IMG/VR virus record: IMGVR_UViG_3300006175_000271
Location: 1 to 42,970 of that record
Direction: 5' to 3' (one strand)
DNA length: 42,970 nt
Origin: a virus
Shown here: positions 1 to 8,221 of the stretch, one piece after another
Layout: every line of letters starts with the position of its first letter
How positions within the stretch are numbered: position 1 is the first letter of the stretch
Notes under the pieces: model-generated
Told to the model about the DNA's origin: nothing
The model's input: only the letters and a program-made list of their open reading frames with translations
The model's database searches: none
Program-made: the position numbers and the translations under genes

Positions 1-24
1 CCTGAACCCTGAACCCTGAACCCT
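1..24. repeat. TGAACCC heptamer array, left end of contig
   Basis: Three copies of CCTGAAC followed by CCT run directly into the ATG at 25. The same 27 bases (array plus ATG) are the last 27 bases of the window. No Shine-Dalgarno sequence lies between the array and the start codon. Confidence 0.9.
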
Positions 25-699
25 ATGTTCGCCATTTACTTTCCACAAAAGACCGGCTGCAACGTCCAGCACTTCCACGATGCCGGGCTTGCCGACCTGC
101 TCGACGACGTGGTGCCGGCATTCACAGACTTCCAGCCAGGTCCGGATGGCCTTCAGGGGATCGCCGCGAGCTGGGCCGGCCGGCCCATCACCTGCGGCGA
201 ATTCGAATGGACGAAATGCCGCGGCGGCAAATTCTGGTTGGGCAAACTGGCGAATGAAAAACCCAAGCCGGAGTGGTTCGCACGGGCCGACGTGCAGCTC
301 GGCGCCGATGTGACGTTCGCCGACGGCCAGGAGTGGCACGTTCCGATCGCAAGGCAACTACCGCAACTACTGGGACTCGACGACGCGGGAAATCTGACGA
401 AAAAACTGCTGCCGCAATACCAGCGCTTCTGGGACGAGGCGTTCAAAACCCTTAAGTGGTTCGAGTCGAACGAGAGCCGCGTCATGCACTATGACCAGCG
501 GGAAATGTTCGATTTTGTCTCGCTGGCCCTGTCGATCAACTACCGCCTGAATCCCGACGTCGCGAGCTGGCTTGGCCTGATTCGCAATGACGTCGGATGG
601 TCGGTGGCCGGCGTGGTCACCGAATGGGAAGGTCTCGAAAGGGCGCAAAAAAAAACGGAGTCCGCTGGCTCACCCACCTCCGCTGGCGGCGCGGCCTGA
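25..699 (+). CDS. Putative tail assembly chaperone, G-like (zero-frame product)
   Basis: A 224-residue soluble protein with no motif I can name. Its role is inferred from position. If the contig is circular it follows the major tail protein (40882) and two small genes and directly precedes the tape measure gene, the usual place of lambda G/GT-type chaperones, which bind the tape measure and recruit tail-tube subunits. The last 15 or so residues of the zero frame are Ser/Ala/Gly-rich and look unconstrained, whereas the -1 frame after a run of nine A's (647-655) reads as credible protein. The start follows a TGAACCC array and has no Shine-Dalgarno sequence. Alternative: an unrelated tail protein. 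Confidence 0.7.
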   Translation: MFAIYFPQKTGCNVQHFHDAGLADLLDDVVPAFTDFQPGPDGLQGIAASWAGRPITCGEFEWTKCRGGKFWLGKLANEKPKPEWFARADVQLGADVTFADGQEWHVPIARQLPQLLGLDDAGNLTKKLLPQYQRFWDEAFKTLKWFESNESRVMHYDQREMFDFVSLALSINYRLNPDVASWLGLIRNDVGWSVAGVVTEWEGLERAQKKTESAGSPTSAGGAA

Positions 700-752
700 T
701 GCCGGCGGGCTACAGTCCCTCCGTGGCCGACCTCGTCCTCTTGAACGATTGA
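25..752 (+). CDS. Predicted -1 frameshift product, GT-like tail chaperone
   Basis: If ribosomes slip back one base on the A run at 647-655, after the codons CAA AAA AAA, translation continues AAC GGA GTC and stops at TGA 750-752. The product is 242 residues, with a 32-residue extension in place of 14 zero-frame residues. The extension (NGVRWLTHLRWRRGLMPAGY, then SPSVADLVLLND) is Arg/Leu-rich and ends in a short helix-like segment. From memory it resembles the C-terminal T segment of siphophage chaperones. Frameshifting just upstream of a tape measure gene is the conserved rule in long-tailed phages. The shift is inferred, not demonstrated. Confidence 0.6.
646..656 (+). promoter_or_regulatory. 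Slippery site for -1 ribosomal frameshift
   Basis: C followed by nine A's and C. In the zero frame it reads CAA AAA AAA ACG, which contains A AAA AAA heptamers that allow tandem slippage by -1. It lies about 45 nt before the zero-frame stop. Confidence 0.6.
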
Positions 753-784
753 TTTTGATTCTCACGCGAAACGCTGACCTTAAA

Positions 785-837
785 CGTGCGGGCGCGACAT
801 TGAACAAAGGCTAACCCGACGCACCACCGCAAGTAAA
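785..837 (+). promoter_or_regulatory. Shared structured leader of the tape measure gene (copy 1)
   Basis: The 12-mer CGTGCGGGCGCG (785-796) and a 24-nt block (809-832) recur at 31782-31793 and 31804-31827, just before the protease/capsid gene. GTGCGGG near 786 can pair with CCC-GA-CGCAC near 815-825, which would make a stem close to the start codon. The leader ends in an A-rich stretch before ATG 838 and has no obvious Shine-Dalgarno sequence. A regulatory function is inferred from the repetition. Confidence 0.55.
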
Positions 838-3066
838 ATGAGTGACGGCCTGGTCATCGTGACTCTCTCCGTGCAAGACGCGGAGGCCCTGCGCGCGTGG
901 CAGCGAGGAAAGCAGGGCATCGGCGAGATGGGCCAGGAGCTGAAAGGAACCAAGTCGGCCACCGCCAGCGCCTATCAGGAGCAGAAGAAACTCGCAGACG
1001 GCTTCGCGCAGCTTTCGGCCGCCGGCAAGACGGCCTTTCAAAACCAAACAGCCTGGAGCAAAGGGCTCAGCGCACTCGATAAGCAGCGGGCAGAGGAAGC
1101 CCGCAAAGTAGCCGAAGCCGAAAAACAGGCGGCCGACGCACAGGCCAAGGCGGCGGCCAAAGCCGAAAAGGCCGCCAACAAAGCCGCCGCCGCGCAACGC
1201 AAGCAAGCGGCCCAACATCGCGCCGCCAATGATCAGCTTGTTCGCGATCTGAGCAATACGGCGCTGAAATGGATCGGCGTAAGCAGTGCGATCGATGTGG
1301 CTCGCCGGGCACTTGGCAGCTTTTTGGACGTCTCCGAACAGGTACGCGCGAGCCAGGCCGACGTTACTTTCACGCTCGACGAGACGTTTAGAAAGTACAC
1401 CGCGCAGGCTGGCATCGGAGATGCCGGACGCCAGGCGGCGGCACAAAAGCTGATCGGCATTTCCAGCCGTCAAGCCACCCCGATTCAAACCGTCGAGGGC
1501 ATCGCTCGCCAGCTCGTATCGAGCGGCTACACGAACGAGCAGGTTTTAGCGAAAGGGGGAGTGGCCGAAACAATGGTCGCCACCTCCCGCGCGGCCGCAC
1601 TGACGGGCGAGGAGTTCGACCCCAAGCGCATGGGCGAGGCGGCGACGCACTTTCTCTTGGCCCAAGGCGGCGCCGAAACCGCCGATCAAAAGAAGCTCCC
1701 CGCCGACGTTCGGGCACAGCTTCTTTCGACCGACAAATTTAAGCAGTTGATGCAGGACACGCACGCCCTGTACGAAAACGCGAACCTGCAATTCGAAGAT
1801 CTTCAGTTCTTTGCCGAGGCGGCTCCGGCCCTGGCGCGCGCGGGCATCGACATGCGCACGCAGCTCGCGATGGCCGCTCAAATGCGCGAAGTGCTCGACG
1901 CTGAGACGGCCGCCACGTCGCTACGCAATATCGTCTCGCGCATGCGGACCGCCGGCGCCAGCAAAGAAAAGACGGCCGCACTGGCCTCGATCGGCCTCAA
2001 GCCCGAAGACATCGACCTCGAAGGCGAATCGATCGACGAGGCTCTTGGCCGCTTCCGCGACGCGCTGGCGGGCAGCGACAAAGTAACTCAAGACATCGTG
2101 CTCAAGAAAATCTTCGAGGAGAAGGGTGCGCAGGGCGCCAGCGTGCTTATCGAGCAGGCCGCGCAGCTCCAGATGTTCCGCGCCATGGCCGGCGACCATT
2201 CAAAATTTGCCATCGCCCATCAGCAGGTCACCAGCGGTCCAGCCGCGGCGAAGACGCGGCAGGAGATTCAAAAGCAGGCGCAACGCTTCGAAGGTGTAGG
2301 TGCCCGAGATGAGCTGATCAAGCAGGCGATCGAAAACCAGATCGCCGAGCATCCCGAACTGTCGGCGTACGGCGCGACCATCTACTCCCGCATTCGCAAC
2401 TGGTCGATGGGCTATATCTCGCCGGAAAAGGCGCTCAAGCTGGCCGTCGGCCCGACGAATCGCGATCGCATTCTTGCCCGGCTGCGCGAAGTGCAGGCCG
2501 CCGGCGAGATGCCCGCCGGTATGGGCGGCGGAGCCGATGAAGCCGCCGCCGTCGCTCCCGGCGCGGCGCCCGATCCGGCGCGTATTAAGCAGTATGCCCA
2601 GCGCAAAGCCGCCGCCGAGCAGGAAGCCCAAGCCAAGGTCGACGACAAAGCCGCGGCCAAAGTGGCCAAGCAAATCGCTTCGCTGGAAAAGAAACGCGAC
2701 GCACTCTCCGATCAGCAGCACGAGCTGGCCGAGCGGCTCGACGATCGCCGCCAGCGCATTCGCGACTTGGAAGAAGACCAGCGGCTGCGCGAAGCCGAAC
2801 GTCTTTTACCGCACCGACACCGCGGCGAGGCGGCCGAAGCCATCGAGCGGCAAAAACAGGCCCGAGACGATCGCGAGCATCGGCAGCAGATCGATCGCGA
2901 GCGGCGTGAGGAGCGGGACGACAAGGCCCGCGAACAAAAGATGATGGAGGAACAAAACGCCCTCTTGCGCGAGCTGGTGAAGCTGCAAGGCGGCGCCGCC
3001 AAAGGCGGCGCTGCCGTCGTCAATCGCCCCGGCCAACGGCCGCCGCCCGTGATTGGAGGCAACTAG
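838..3066 (+). CDS. Tail tape measure protein
   Basis: A 742-residue, strongly helical, Ala/Glu/Lys/Arg-rich protein. Residues 75-130 form a long charged coiled coil. Residues 130-480 hold a TMP-core-like stretch with motifs such as TSRAAALTGEEF and AAQMREVLDAETAATSLRNI, typical of the TP901-type tape measure repeat. Residues 590-720 form a second very charged coiled coil. At about 0.15 nm per residue it would set a tail of roughly 110 nm. It threads the tail tube and fixes its length. It follows the presumed frameshifted chaperone and precedes distal tail genes, as in siphophages. The ATG follows the conserved leader described at 785-837. Confidence 0.88.
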   Translation: MSDGLVIVTLSVQDAEALRAWQRGKQGIGEMGQELKGTKSATASAYQEQKKLADGFAQLSAAGKTAFQNQTAWSKGLSALDKQRAEEARKVAEAEKQAADAQAKAAAKAEKAANKAAAAQRKQAAQHRAANDQLVRDLSNTALKWIGVSSAIDVARRALGSFLDVSEQVRASQADVTFTLDETFRKYTAQAGIGDAGRQAAAQKLIGISSRQATPIQTVEGIARQLVSSGYTNEQVLAKGGVAETMVATSRAAALTGEEFDPKRMGEAATHFLLAQGGAETADQKKLPADVRAQLLSTDKFKQLMQDTHALYENANLQFEDLQFFAEAAPALARAGIDMRTQLAMAAQMREVLDAETAATSLRNIVSRMRTAGASKEKTAALASIGLKPEDIDLEGESIDEALGRFRDALAGSDKVTQDIVLKKIFEEKGAQGASVLIEQAAQLQMFRAMAGDHSKFAIAHQQVTSGPAAAKTRQEIQKQAQRFEGVGARDELIKQAIENQIAEHPELSAYGATIYSRIRNWSMGYISPEKALKLAVGPTNRDRILARLREVQAAGEMPAGMGGGADEAAAVAPGAAPDPARIKQYAQRKAAAEQEAQAKVDDKAAAKVAKQIASLEKKRDALSDQQHELAERLDDRRQRIRDLEEDQRLREAERLLPHRHRGEAAEAIERQKQARDDREHRQQIDRERREERDDKAREQKMMEEQNALLRELVKLQGGAAKGGAAVVNRPGQRPPPVIGGN

Positions 3067-3067
3067 C

Positions 3068-3475
3068 GTGATCAATTTCAACGGCCAAAACCTAATGTGC
3101 TTGCACGAATGGCCGCGGGCCGATGCGCCCAAAATCCACGCGCAACGCAATCAGTTCCCAGGCATCTGGGGCGAGTCGCAGATTTTGTTAGGCGTCGGCG
3201 GACGCGACATCGCGATCAATGTCTGGCTGACCGATCCCAGCTTCACCACCGCGCAAGCCGTCGATAACTACCGCGCGGGGTTTGACCTGTCCGTCGGCAC
3301 GACCGCCGGCTTGCAGATCACCGGCAGTGCGCCTTCACAGTGGGGCGACGTCTGTTTTGACGGCTTCGAGCCGACCGGCTCCGTCCTGCCCTGCATCGGC
3401 GGCGATCCACTGATGAAGACCGGCACCTTCTGGCAACCCGGCGTGCTTCACTTCCACCAGTTAACAGTTCCGTAG
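3068..3475 (+). CDS. Putative distal tail protein
   Basis: About 135 residues, beta-rich, without a recognisable catalytic motif. I chose GTG 3068 because GGAGG (3055-3059) sits 8 nt upstream; an ATG at 3053 in the same frame lies inside the tape measure gene and has no such signal. Position between the tape measure and the large tail-tip protein fits a distal tail or tail-tube adaptor. Its stop codon TAG overlaps the first base of a GGGTTCA array. The function is inferred from position only. Confidence 0.65.
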   Translation: MINFNGQNLMCLHEWPRADAPKIHAQRNQFPGIWGESQILLGVGGRDIAINVWLTDPSFTTAQAVDNYRAGFDLSVGTTAGLQITGSAPSQWGDVCFDGFEPTGSVLPCIGGDPLMKTGTFWQPGVLHFHQLTVP

Positions 3476-3569
3476 GGTTCAGGGTTCAGGGTTCAGTGAC
3501 GCGCAAGCGGAAATTCCTTCCCCCCGTATTTCCTGAACCCTGAACCCTGAACCCTGAACCCTGAACCCT
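3475..3569. repeat. Palindromic heptamer element (GGGTTCA)3 - loop - (TGAACCC)5
   Basis: The left arm of GGGTTCA units (3475-3496) and right arm of TGAACCC units (3532-3569) can form a perfect long stem. The 35-nt loop (3497-3531) begins TGACGCGCAAGCGGAAATTC. The same loop, inverted and with three differences, lies between the arms of the element at 40673. The right arm leads into ATG 3572 without a Shine-Dalgarno sequence. Confidence 0.9.
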
Positions 3570-3571
3570 CA

Positions 3572-5515
3572 ATGCCCTCCAGAGCCGCCACTCCCGTCCA
3601 AGTGCTGATCGATGGTTCGCCGGATGCGAACCTGCGGCCGATCAGCGTGCGCAGATCGAGCGGCGGCAAGCAACGCGATGAAGCGAGTTATCTGGTCGAC
3701 CTCGGCGCGCAGGGCGAATGGATCCAGAACCTGGCGATGATTCCCGGCGGAGCCGTCTGCCAGATTGTCGCTTACCCCAACGGCGTCGAGACCACGCTGC
3801 ACTGGGGCAAGGTCGATGTGACATCGATCGCCATCGGCGAAAACGAAATGCTCACCTTCACCTCGCGCGTCGAGCCGTATCACTTCGGCCAGGTGATGGA
3901 CGGCGTGCAAGTCTGGGAGCCGGTCAGCGCGCAGCTTATCACCCTGCAAGAGGAGCTGGTCTTCAATCCAGAAATCGACGACCAGGTGCTTGCGAACCAG
4001 TCGGGCCAGTATTGGCAGTTCGGACTCGCGCCCACCATCCTCGATCCCGAAAGCGTACGCACGCCTGCGGCCAAAACAGTGCAGGGCGATACCGCGCAGT
4101 TCTGGACGCTGCAAACCGCCGTGGCCTATCTGTGCTGGGCGCTGAACCCCGCGCAGACCAATATCAAAAACCCTTCGGCCGCCACAATCCTGTTGCTTCC
4201 TCAGTGGCCGCTCAATCACTTCAAGCTCGAGCGTGGCCAATTCCTGCCCGACTATCTGGACGATCTGCTCACGCGCTTCGGCCTGGGTTGGTATCTCGAT
4301 CTGAGTCTTGGGACGCCGCAGATTGCTTTCTTCGCCCGCGGCCTGGGCGACGCGAACACGGTTTACCTCGGCACGCCCGGCGCGCTCTTTAGCGGCGACA
4401 ACGCGCTCGACACCGACCTGCACTACGACGTCGGCAATACCCGCAACCAGGCCGTTGTCGTCGGCGACTGGCACTATGTCGAGAGCACGTTTGCATTGCA
4501 AAAAGGCTGGAAGTCGTCGCTCGACAACACGGCCGAATCAAAACTCTCCAAAGACTCGCCCGACTTCGAGAACGTCGCCAATCCTTATCGCGATGTGTGG
4601 CGCAAGTTCGTCTTGAACGAGGCCGGCGACTATGTCGGCACGCGATCGGAAATCACTAGCCCCTTTGATTTTTCCAGCGTCGTCGGCCATGCCTGCGCGC
4701 CGCGTCGCCGGCGGTTTCTGCCCTGCATCGCGCAAGACAACGACGGCGCGCCGTTCGGCCGCTACGCCGGCTGTTTTATCGAGTTCTCGATTGACGGCGG
4801 CAGCACCTGGTCGAGCGTCGAAACGCTCGAAGACCGCACCTGCGTGATTCTGGATCGCGAGTGCGGCATCCGTTTCGATGGCCTGTTTCCTCCGCCCGAG
4901 TTGCGCCGCGCGGGCCTTTCGCTCGGCAACTATGATTTCACCAACAAGGCCCGCGTACGCATCACGGCCGTGATGCGCGACGATCAGCGATTGCGAGCGA
5001 TCGTCGGCCCGAACGCCGACAGCCCCTTAGTCGACGTGGCGCCGTTCCACGTCGACGCCTCGGCCCATTTTCACTGGCGCGAGATCCTGCCGTCGAGCCA
5101 GCTCTACAACGACGTCTTAAGCGGCGAGATTCCTTCGGGAGTCACGAACGACCTGCAACCGCTAACCGACTACGCCACCTGGTTGCAGCAGCAGTTCGAC
5201 GTGGGCGACGTGCACGGCGGCATTCTGGTCGAGGGTCTCGACACCGCAGGCATCGCCGGCCCTTACGACATTGGCCAGCTCGTCACGTCGATCGCCGGCC
5301 GCAACATCAATCTCAACGCGCAGTCGATCTTCAGCGGCGAGCAGCGCTATCCGCAGATTGTCGGCATCTCGTTCGACTTTCAGCGTCAGACCCGCCGCCT
5401 GCACTTAGAAACCTTCCGCGACGAAGAGCCGCTTTACGCCGAGCACATCCGCGCGGCCGCGATGGAGAGGAAGATGATCGCCAGGGCCTCGCGTGGCAAG
5501 CGGAGGGGCCGATGA
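3572..5515 (+). CDS. Tail-tip / baseplate hub protein
   Basis: A 647-residue beta-rich protein. Its first 250 residues look like the hub fold of tail-associated proteins (gp27/gp44-like): short beta strands with repeated LxxPxxI and WxFGLAPT segments. Middle residues contain FSIDGGSTWSSVETL, a BNR-like or carbohydrate-binding style motif. The C-terminus is a basic tail (KRKMIARASRGKRRGR-like). It follows the tape measure and distal tail genes and overlaps the next start by ATGA, so it sits in one tail operon. The ATG lies three bases after a TGAACCC array with no Shine-Dalgarno sequence. Function inferred from size and order. Confidence 0.65.
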   Translation: MPSRAATPVQVLIDGSPDANLRPISVRRSSGGKQRDEASYLVDLGAQGEWIQNLAMIPGGAVCQIVAYPNGVETTLHWGKVDVTSIAIGENEMLTFTSRVEPYHFGQVMDGVQVWEPVSAQLITLQEELVFNPEIDDQVLANQSGQYWQFGLAPTILDPESVRTPAAKTVQGDTAQFWTLQTAVAYLCWALNPAQTNIKNPSAATILLLPQWPLNHFKLERGQFLPDYLDDLLTRFGLGWYLDLSLGTPQIAFFARGLGDANTVYLGTPGALFSGDNALDTDLHYDVGNTRNQAVVVGDWHYVESTFALQKGWKSSLDNTAESKLSKDSPDFENVANPYRDVWRKFVLNEAGDYVGTRSEITSPFDFSSVVGHACAPRRRRFLPCIAQDNDGAPFGRYAGCFIEFSIDGGSTWSSVETLEDRTCVILDRECGIRFDGLFPPPELRRAGLSLGNYDFTNKARVRITAVMRDDQRLRAIVGPNADSPLVDVAPFHVDASAHFHWREILPSSQLYNDVLSGEIPSGVTNDLQPLTDYATWLQQQFDVGDVHGGILVEGLDTAGIAGPYDIGQLVTSIAGRNINLNAQSIFSGEQRYPQIVGISFDFQRQTRRLHLETFRDEEPLYAEHIRAAAMERKMIARASRGKRRGR

Positions 5516-6027
5516 GCGATCGCGACAGCGTGCGCAGGAGAGGCGATTTTGGCCAGCCGACGAATCTGGCCCTGCGCCGCTACAAGCTCAACGCCACGCT
5601 CTCGGCCGGCTCGAACGCGCAAGCGTACTGGGTGATCTGGGATCCCAAAGCCACCCCCGCCAAGTATGTCGCGCTCGACGGCACGGGCGGCTATATGAAC
5701 GACAGTTTCACGCTCTACTCGGGTCCGAACAATTTCACGGGCGGCAGCGGTGATTTTGGCTACGCGGCTTACTTCACCGACCGCGGTCAGTGGGAGCCGA
5801 TCGGCGGTGGCCTGGCCGCCATTGCCATCGCCACACTCACCGCCACGCTCAATCAGGGAGGTAGCGGAGTGGCGGCGACATACGTCGTGGGCGGCAGCGG
5901 GAGCGTCACGGGCGGCGTCTCTGATGCAATGCTTTGCACGGGTGATTCAATCGCCTCAGGCGCAACGATAGTCATCGCCAAAATCTCCGGCACGTGGTAC
6001 GTGATCCAGGCCGTCTGCCCCTGCTAA
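5512..6027 (+). CDS. Tail appendage / minor structural protein
   Basis: 171 residues. The ATG overlaps the previous stop (ATGA), so it is translationally coupled to the tail-tip protein. The second half is Gly/Ser/Ala/Thr-rich with short beta repeats (GGSGSVTGGVSDAM) and ends in CPC. It looks like a surface or receptor-contact protein of the tail tip. No enzyme motif is visible. Confidence 0.6.
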   Translation: MSDRDSVRRRGDFGQPTNLALRRYKLNATLSAGSNAQAYWVIWDPKATPAKYVALDGTGGYMNDSFTLYSGPNNFTGGSGDFGYAAYFTDRGQWEPIGGGLAAIAIATLTATLNQGGSGVAATYVVGGSGSVTGGVSDAMLCTGDSIASGATIVIAKISGTWYVIQAVCPC

Positions 6028-6030
6028 ACA

Positions 6031-6678
6031 ATGGGATCTCCGCGTTTCAAATTTCCCGTAGGGAAGGGCAATCCGACCGGCTATTACAGCGGCTACCCCT
6101 GCTGCTGTGGTTGCAAGTGTTGCGCGGCTGGACAGCCTCAAGAAATCACCGTCACGATTAGCGGAGGAAATTTCGGGCCGTGCAATGGAACGCTGGAGCA
6201 GTGTCTGTGCTACGGCTTCGGCATCACCTGCAACGGCGGACCATGCTTCAGCGCACAGACCACCTGCCTGCCGGTATCGCCGAACTCGCTGAACGGAACC
6301 TACCTCCTGCAGGCATCCGCACCCTGCACCTGGAGTGGAACCTTTTCGACAGGCTGGACCGTGAACGGCAACTATTGCTACACCGACTGCCACGGCACCG
6401 GCCAATCGACAACCGCACAATTTTTTCTCGACATTACCGCCGGCATCGCCAACGTGAGCAGCGCGAATTGCGCAGGTCAATCGTGGTCGCTGCACGTGCG
6501 ATCCTACCTGGCCGTGACGACATTAACAGGTGGCTTCTTCGGTCCCTGCACTCCCATCAACCAGCAATTGCAATGCTCGTCGGGCGTCAGCACCGGAACG
6601 GGCACGAGCAAAGTCTATCAATGCTCCGGGTTTTCTCCGGTCACGATCAGCGGCGGCTTCGCCACAATTTCACCGTGA
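6031..6678 (+). CDS. Cys-rich tail-tip surface protein
   Basis: 215 residues with more than twenty cysteines, including YPCCCGCKCCAAG near the N-terminus and later paired Cys (CNGTLEQCLCYG, CYTDC). Between them are Ser/Thr/Gly-rich beta segments and an LNGTYLLQ motif. I have seen similar LNGTY-containing Cys-rich proteins in planctomycete-type genomes, so this may be a family tied to that host. The cysteines suggest a disulfide- or metal-stabilised exposed domain. There is no signal peptide. It lies three bases after the previous gene in the tail operon, so a virion role is likelier than a secreted one. Receptor binding is a guess. Confidence 0.6.
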   Translation: MGSPRFKFPVGKGNPTGYYSGYPCCCGCKCCAAGQPQEITVTISGGNFGPCNGTLEQCLCYGFGITCNGGPCFSAQTTCLPVSPNSLNGTYLLQASAPCTWSGTFSTGWTVNGNYCYTDCHGTGQSTTAQFFLDITAGIANVSSANCAGQSWSLHVRSYLAVTTLTGGFFGPCTPINQQLQCSSGVSTGTGTSKVYQCSGFSPVTISGGFATISP

Positions 6679-6679
6679 C

Positions 6680-8221
6680 ATGATGAACGAATGCCTCTGG
6701 CGCCGAACCGCCAATACAATCACTTGCGAAACTTGCGGCTACTCGAGGACTTGGCCGCCGAGCAGCGATCTTCCCCATCGACCCTGCACAGCGAAACCGC
6801 AGCCACAAAGACTGGCCATGGCCGTGGGCCCCGGCGAAGAGCTGGCCAATCTGATCGAGCTCGCCGGACTGTCAGACCTCTGTCGTCGCTGCCAGTTCCG
6901 CGCCGATCAAATGAACGCCTGGGGGCCGTCTGGCTGCCGCGAGCGACTTGCTGAGATTTCCGCCTGGCTGCGCGAGAGTTTTTGGAAGCTCGATTGGCGA
7001 AACAAGCTCAAGGCCGCAAAAGCGCTTCGCCCCTTCGTGCAATCCACGCGGCCGATCGAAAGCTTGGTCGAACTGGCCATCGCGCGCGCCGAGATCGCAG
7101 CTTGGAACCAGTCGGAGATCAGTCCCTCCGACGCACTGGAGTTCGCAGCCCGCGTGCCGTGCCGGGTAGTCGATGCCGCGCATTTGGCAGAAGAATTAGC
7201 CAATACGGCCGCCGGGAACGCACTGCAATGGATTGACGATGGCCGGCACGACTGTCGCCTGCCGATTGAGATCGTGCGCGTGACGGGCACGCCAAGCTGC
7301 TTTGCCCAGCCGGGCGGCGCCTACCTCGACTGCCGCCCGGCGCCGCGGCTGCCACCCATCGGGAAAGTTTGCCGCATCGATCAATCGGCCGGCTTCGGCG
7401 ACGCGGTCGCGCTGTCGGCCGTGCTCAGGCACCTGCGTCATTACCATCCTCGCGCGCGGCTGGAGGTAGTCACCGAACCAGACCGGACGGCTCTCTACAG
7501 CACGAGCGTTCCAGACCCGACGCTCGGCCGACCATTGGTGGATCGAATTCTGTTTCGCGACACCGCTGCTTGGTGCACGCACCCGCTGTATCCCTGGCCC
7601 GGTCATTCGCGCAGTTTCCGCGGCTGCCCGAGCACGCCCGTCGAGCACTGTCTGGTCGACCGCCTGGGCCTGCAGCCCGTGCGCGAATTGTGTCATTACT
7701 GGGTACCGGGGAGGGTTCAGGGTTCAGGGTTCAGGGTTCAGCGCTCTGTAGAGAACGGACTGCGTGCGGTTCCGTCCGCCCTCTGCCACTTCGCTGGCGA
7801 GCATCGTAAGCCCCAGAAGAACCTCACCCTCGAGCAGCAATCCGAAGTCGCCTGTCAGTTGCGATGTGCCGGCTACGGCGTCCACGTGCTCGGCGAGGAC
7901 ATCTCCGCCTCGAATGCCGCCGAGCTGATCGACCTGATTCAATCCTGCGACCTGTTCGTCGGCGTCGACTCGGGACCACTGCACATGGCCAGCGCACTGG
8001 GCAAGCGCGCGATCGGCCTCTGGACCTACCTTTCACCCCTGCACTGCTTTTGCCCGGACTCGACGACGCACCACCTGTTATGGCGCGGGCCTGCGCAGGA
8101 TTATGAGCGTTGGCGGATTTGCCGGCCCGTTGACGACGGTCTCGCCTTCTTCCGCGCGAACTACCGATACAGTTGGTGCGACACTTTCGGCGAAGGAATG
8201 GCCAATGCGTTACACTCCTGA
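6680..8221 (+). CDS. Cys-cluster domain fused to GT9-type glycosyltransferase
   Basis: About 513 residues from tandem ATGs at 6680/6683. Residues 1-120 carry a Zn-binding style region (CETC, later CRRC) and the pattern GPGEELANLIELAGL...WGPSGCRERLAEISAWLRES, a small domain common in planctomycete-type proteins. From about residue 230 the sequence matches glycosyltransferase family 9 (heptosyltransferase-like): RIDQSAGFGDAVALSAVLRH at the start of the first Rossmann-like domain and FVGVDSGPLHMASALGKRAI near residue 427 in the sugar-nucleotide site. It could modify host surface glycans or a virion protein. A GGGTTCA array interrupts residues 345-355 in frame. It overlaps the methyltransferase gene by 17 nt. 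Confidence 0.72.
   Translation: MMNECLWRRTANTITCETCGYSRTWPPSSDLPHRPCTAKPQPQRLAMAVGPGEELANLIELAGLSDLCRRCQFRADQMNAWGPSGCRERLAEISAWLRESFWKLDWRNKLKAAKALRPFVQSTRPIESLVELAIARAEIAAWNQSEISPSDALEFAARVPCRVVDAAHLAEELANTAAGNALQWIDDGRHDCRLPIEIVRVTGTPSCFAQPGGAYLDCRPAPRLPPIGKVCRIDQSAGFGDAVALSAVLRHLRHYHPRARLEVVTEPDRTALYSTSVPDPTLGRPLVDRILFRDTAAWCTHPLYPWPGHSRSFRGCPSTPVEHCLVDRLGLQPVRELCHYWVPGRVQGSGFRVQRSVENGLRAVPSALCHFAGEHRKPQKNLTLEQQSEVACQLRCAGYGVHVLGEDISASNAAELIDLIQSCDLFVGVDSGPLHMASALGKRAIGLWTYLSPLHCFCPDSTTHHLLWRGPAQDYERWRICRPVDDGLAFFRANYRYSWCDTFGEGMANALHS
7713..7741. repeat. GGGTTCA array inside the GT9 gene
   Basis: Four GGGTTCA units lie inside the open reading frame and encode RVQGSGFRVQ. The frame stays open, and the conserved GT9 segment FAGEHRKPQKNLT follows about 25 residues later, so the array sits in an interdomain linker. 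Confidence 0.9.

Noticed and set aside
1-24. Eukaryotic (plant-type) telomere or eukaryotic contamination
   Set aside because: The unit TGAACCC differs from TTTAGGG, arrays are internal, short and between phage genes.
3569-4501. 310-residue minus-strand frame opposite the tail-tip gene
   Set aside because: Reverse-strand shadow typical of GC-rich coding DNA; no start signal or domain.
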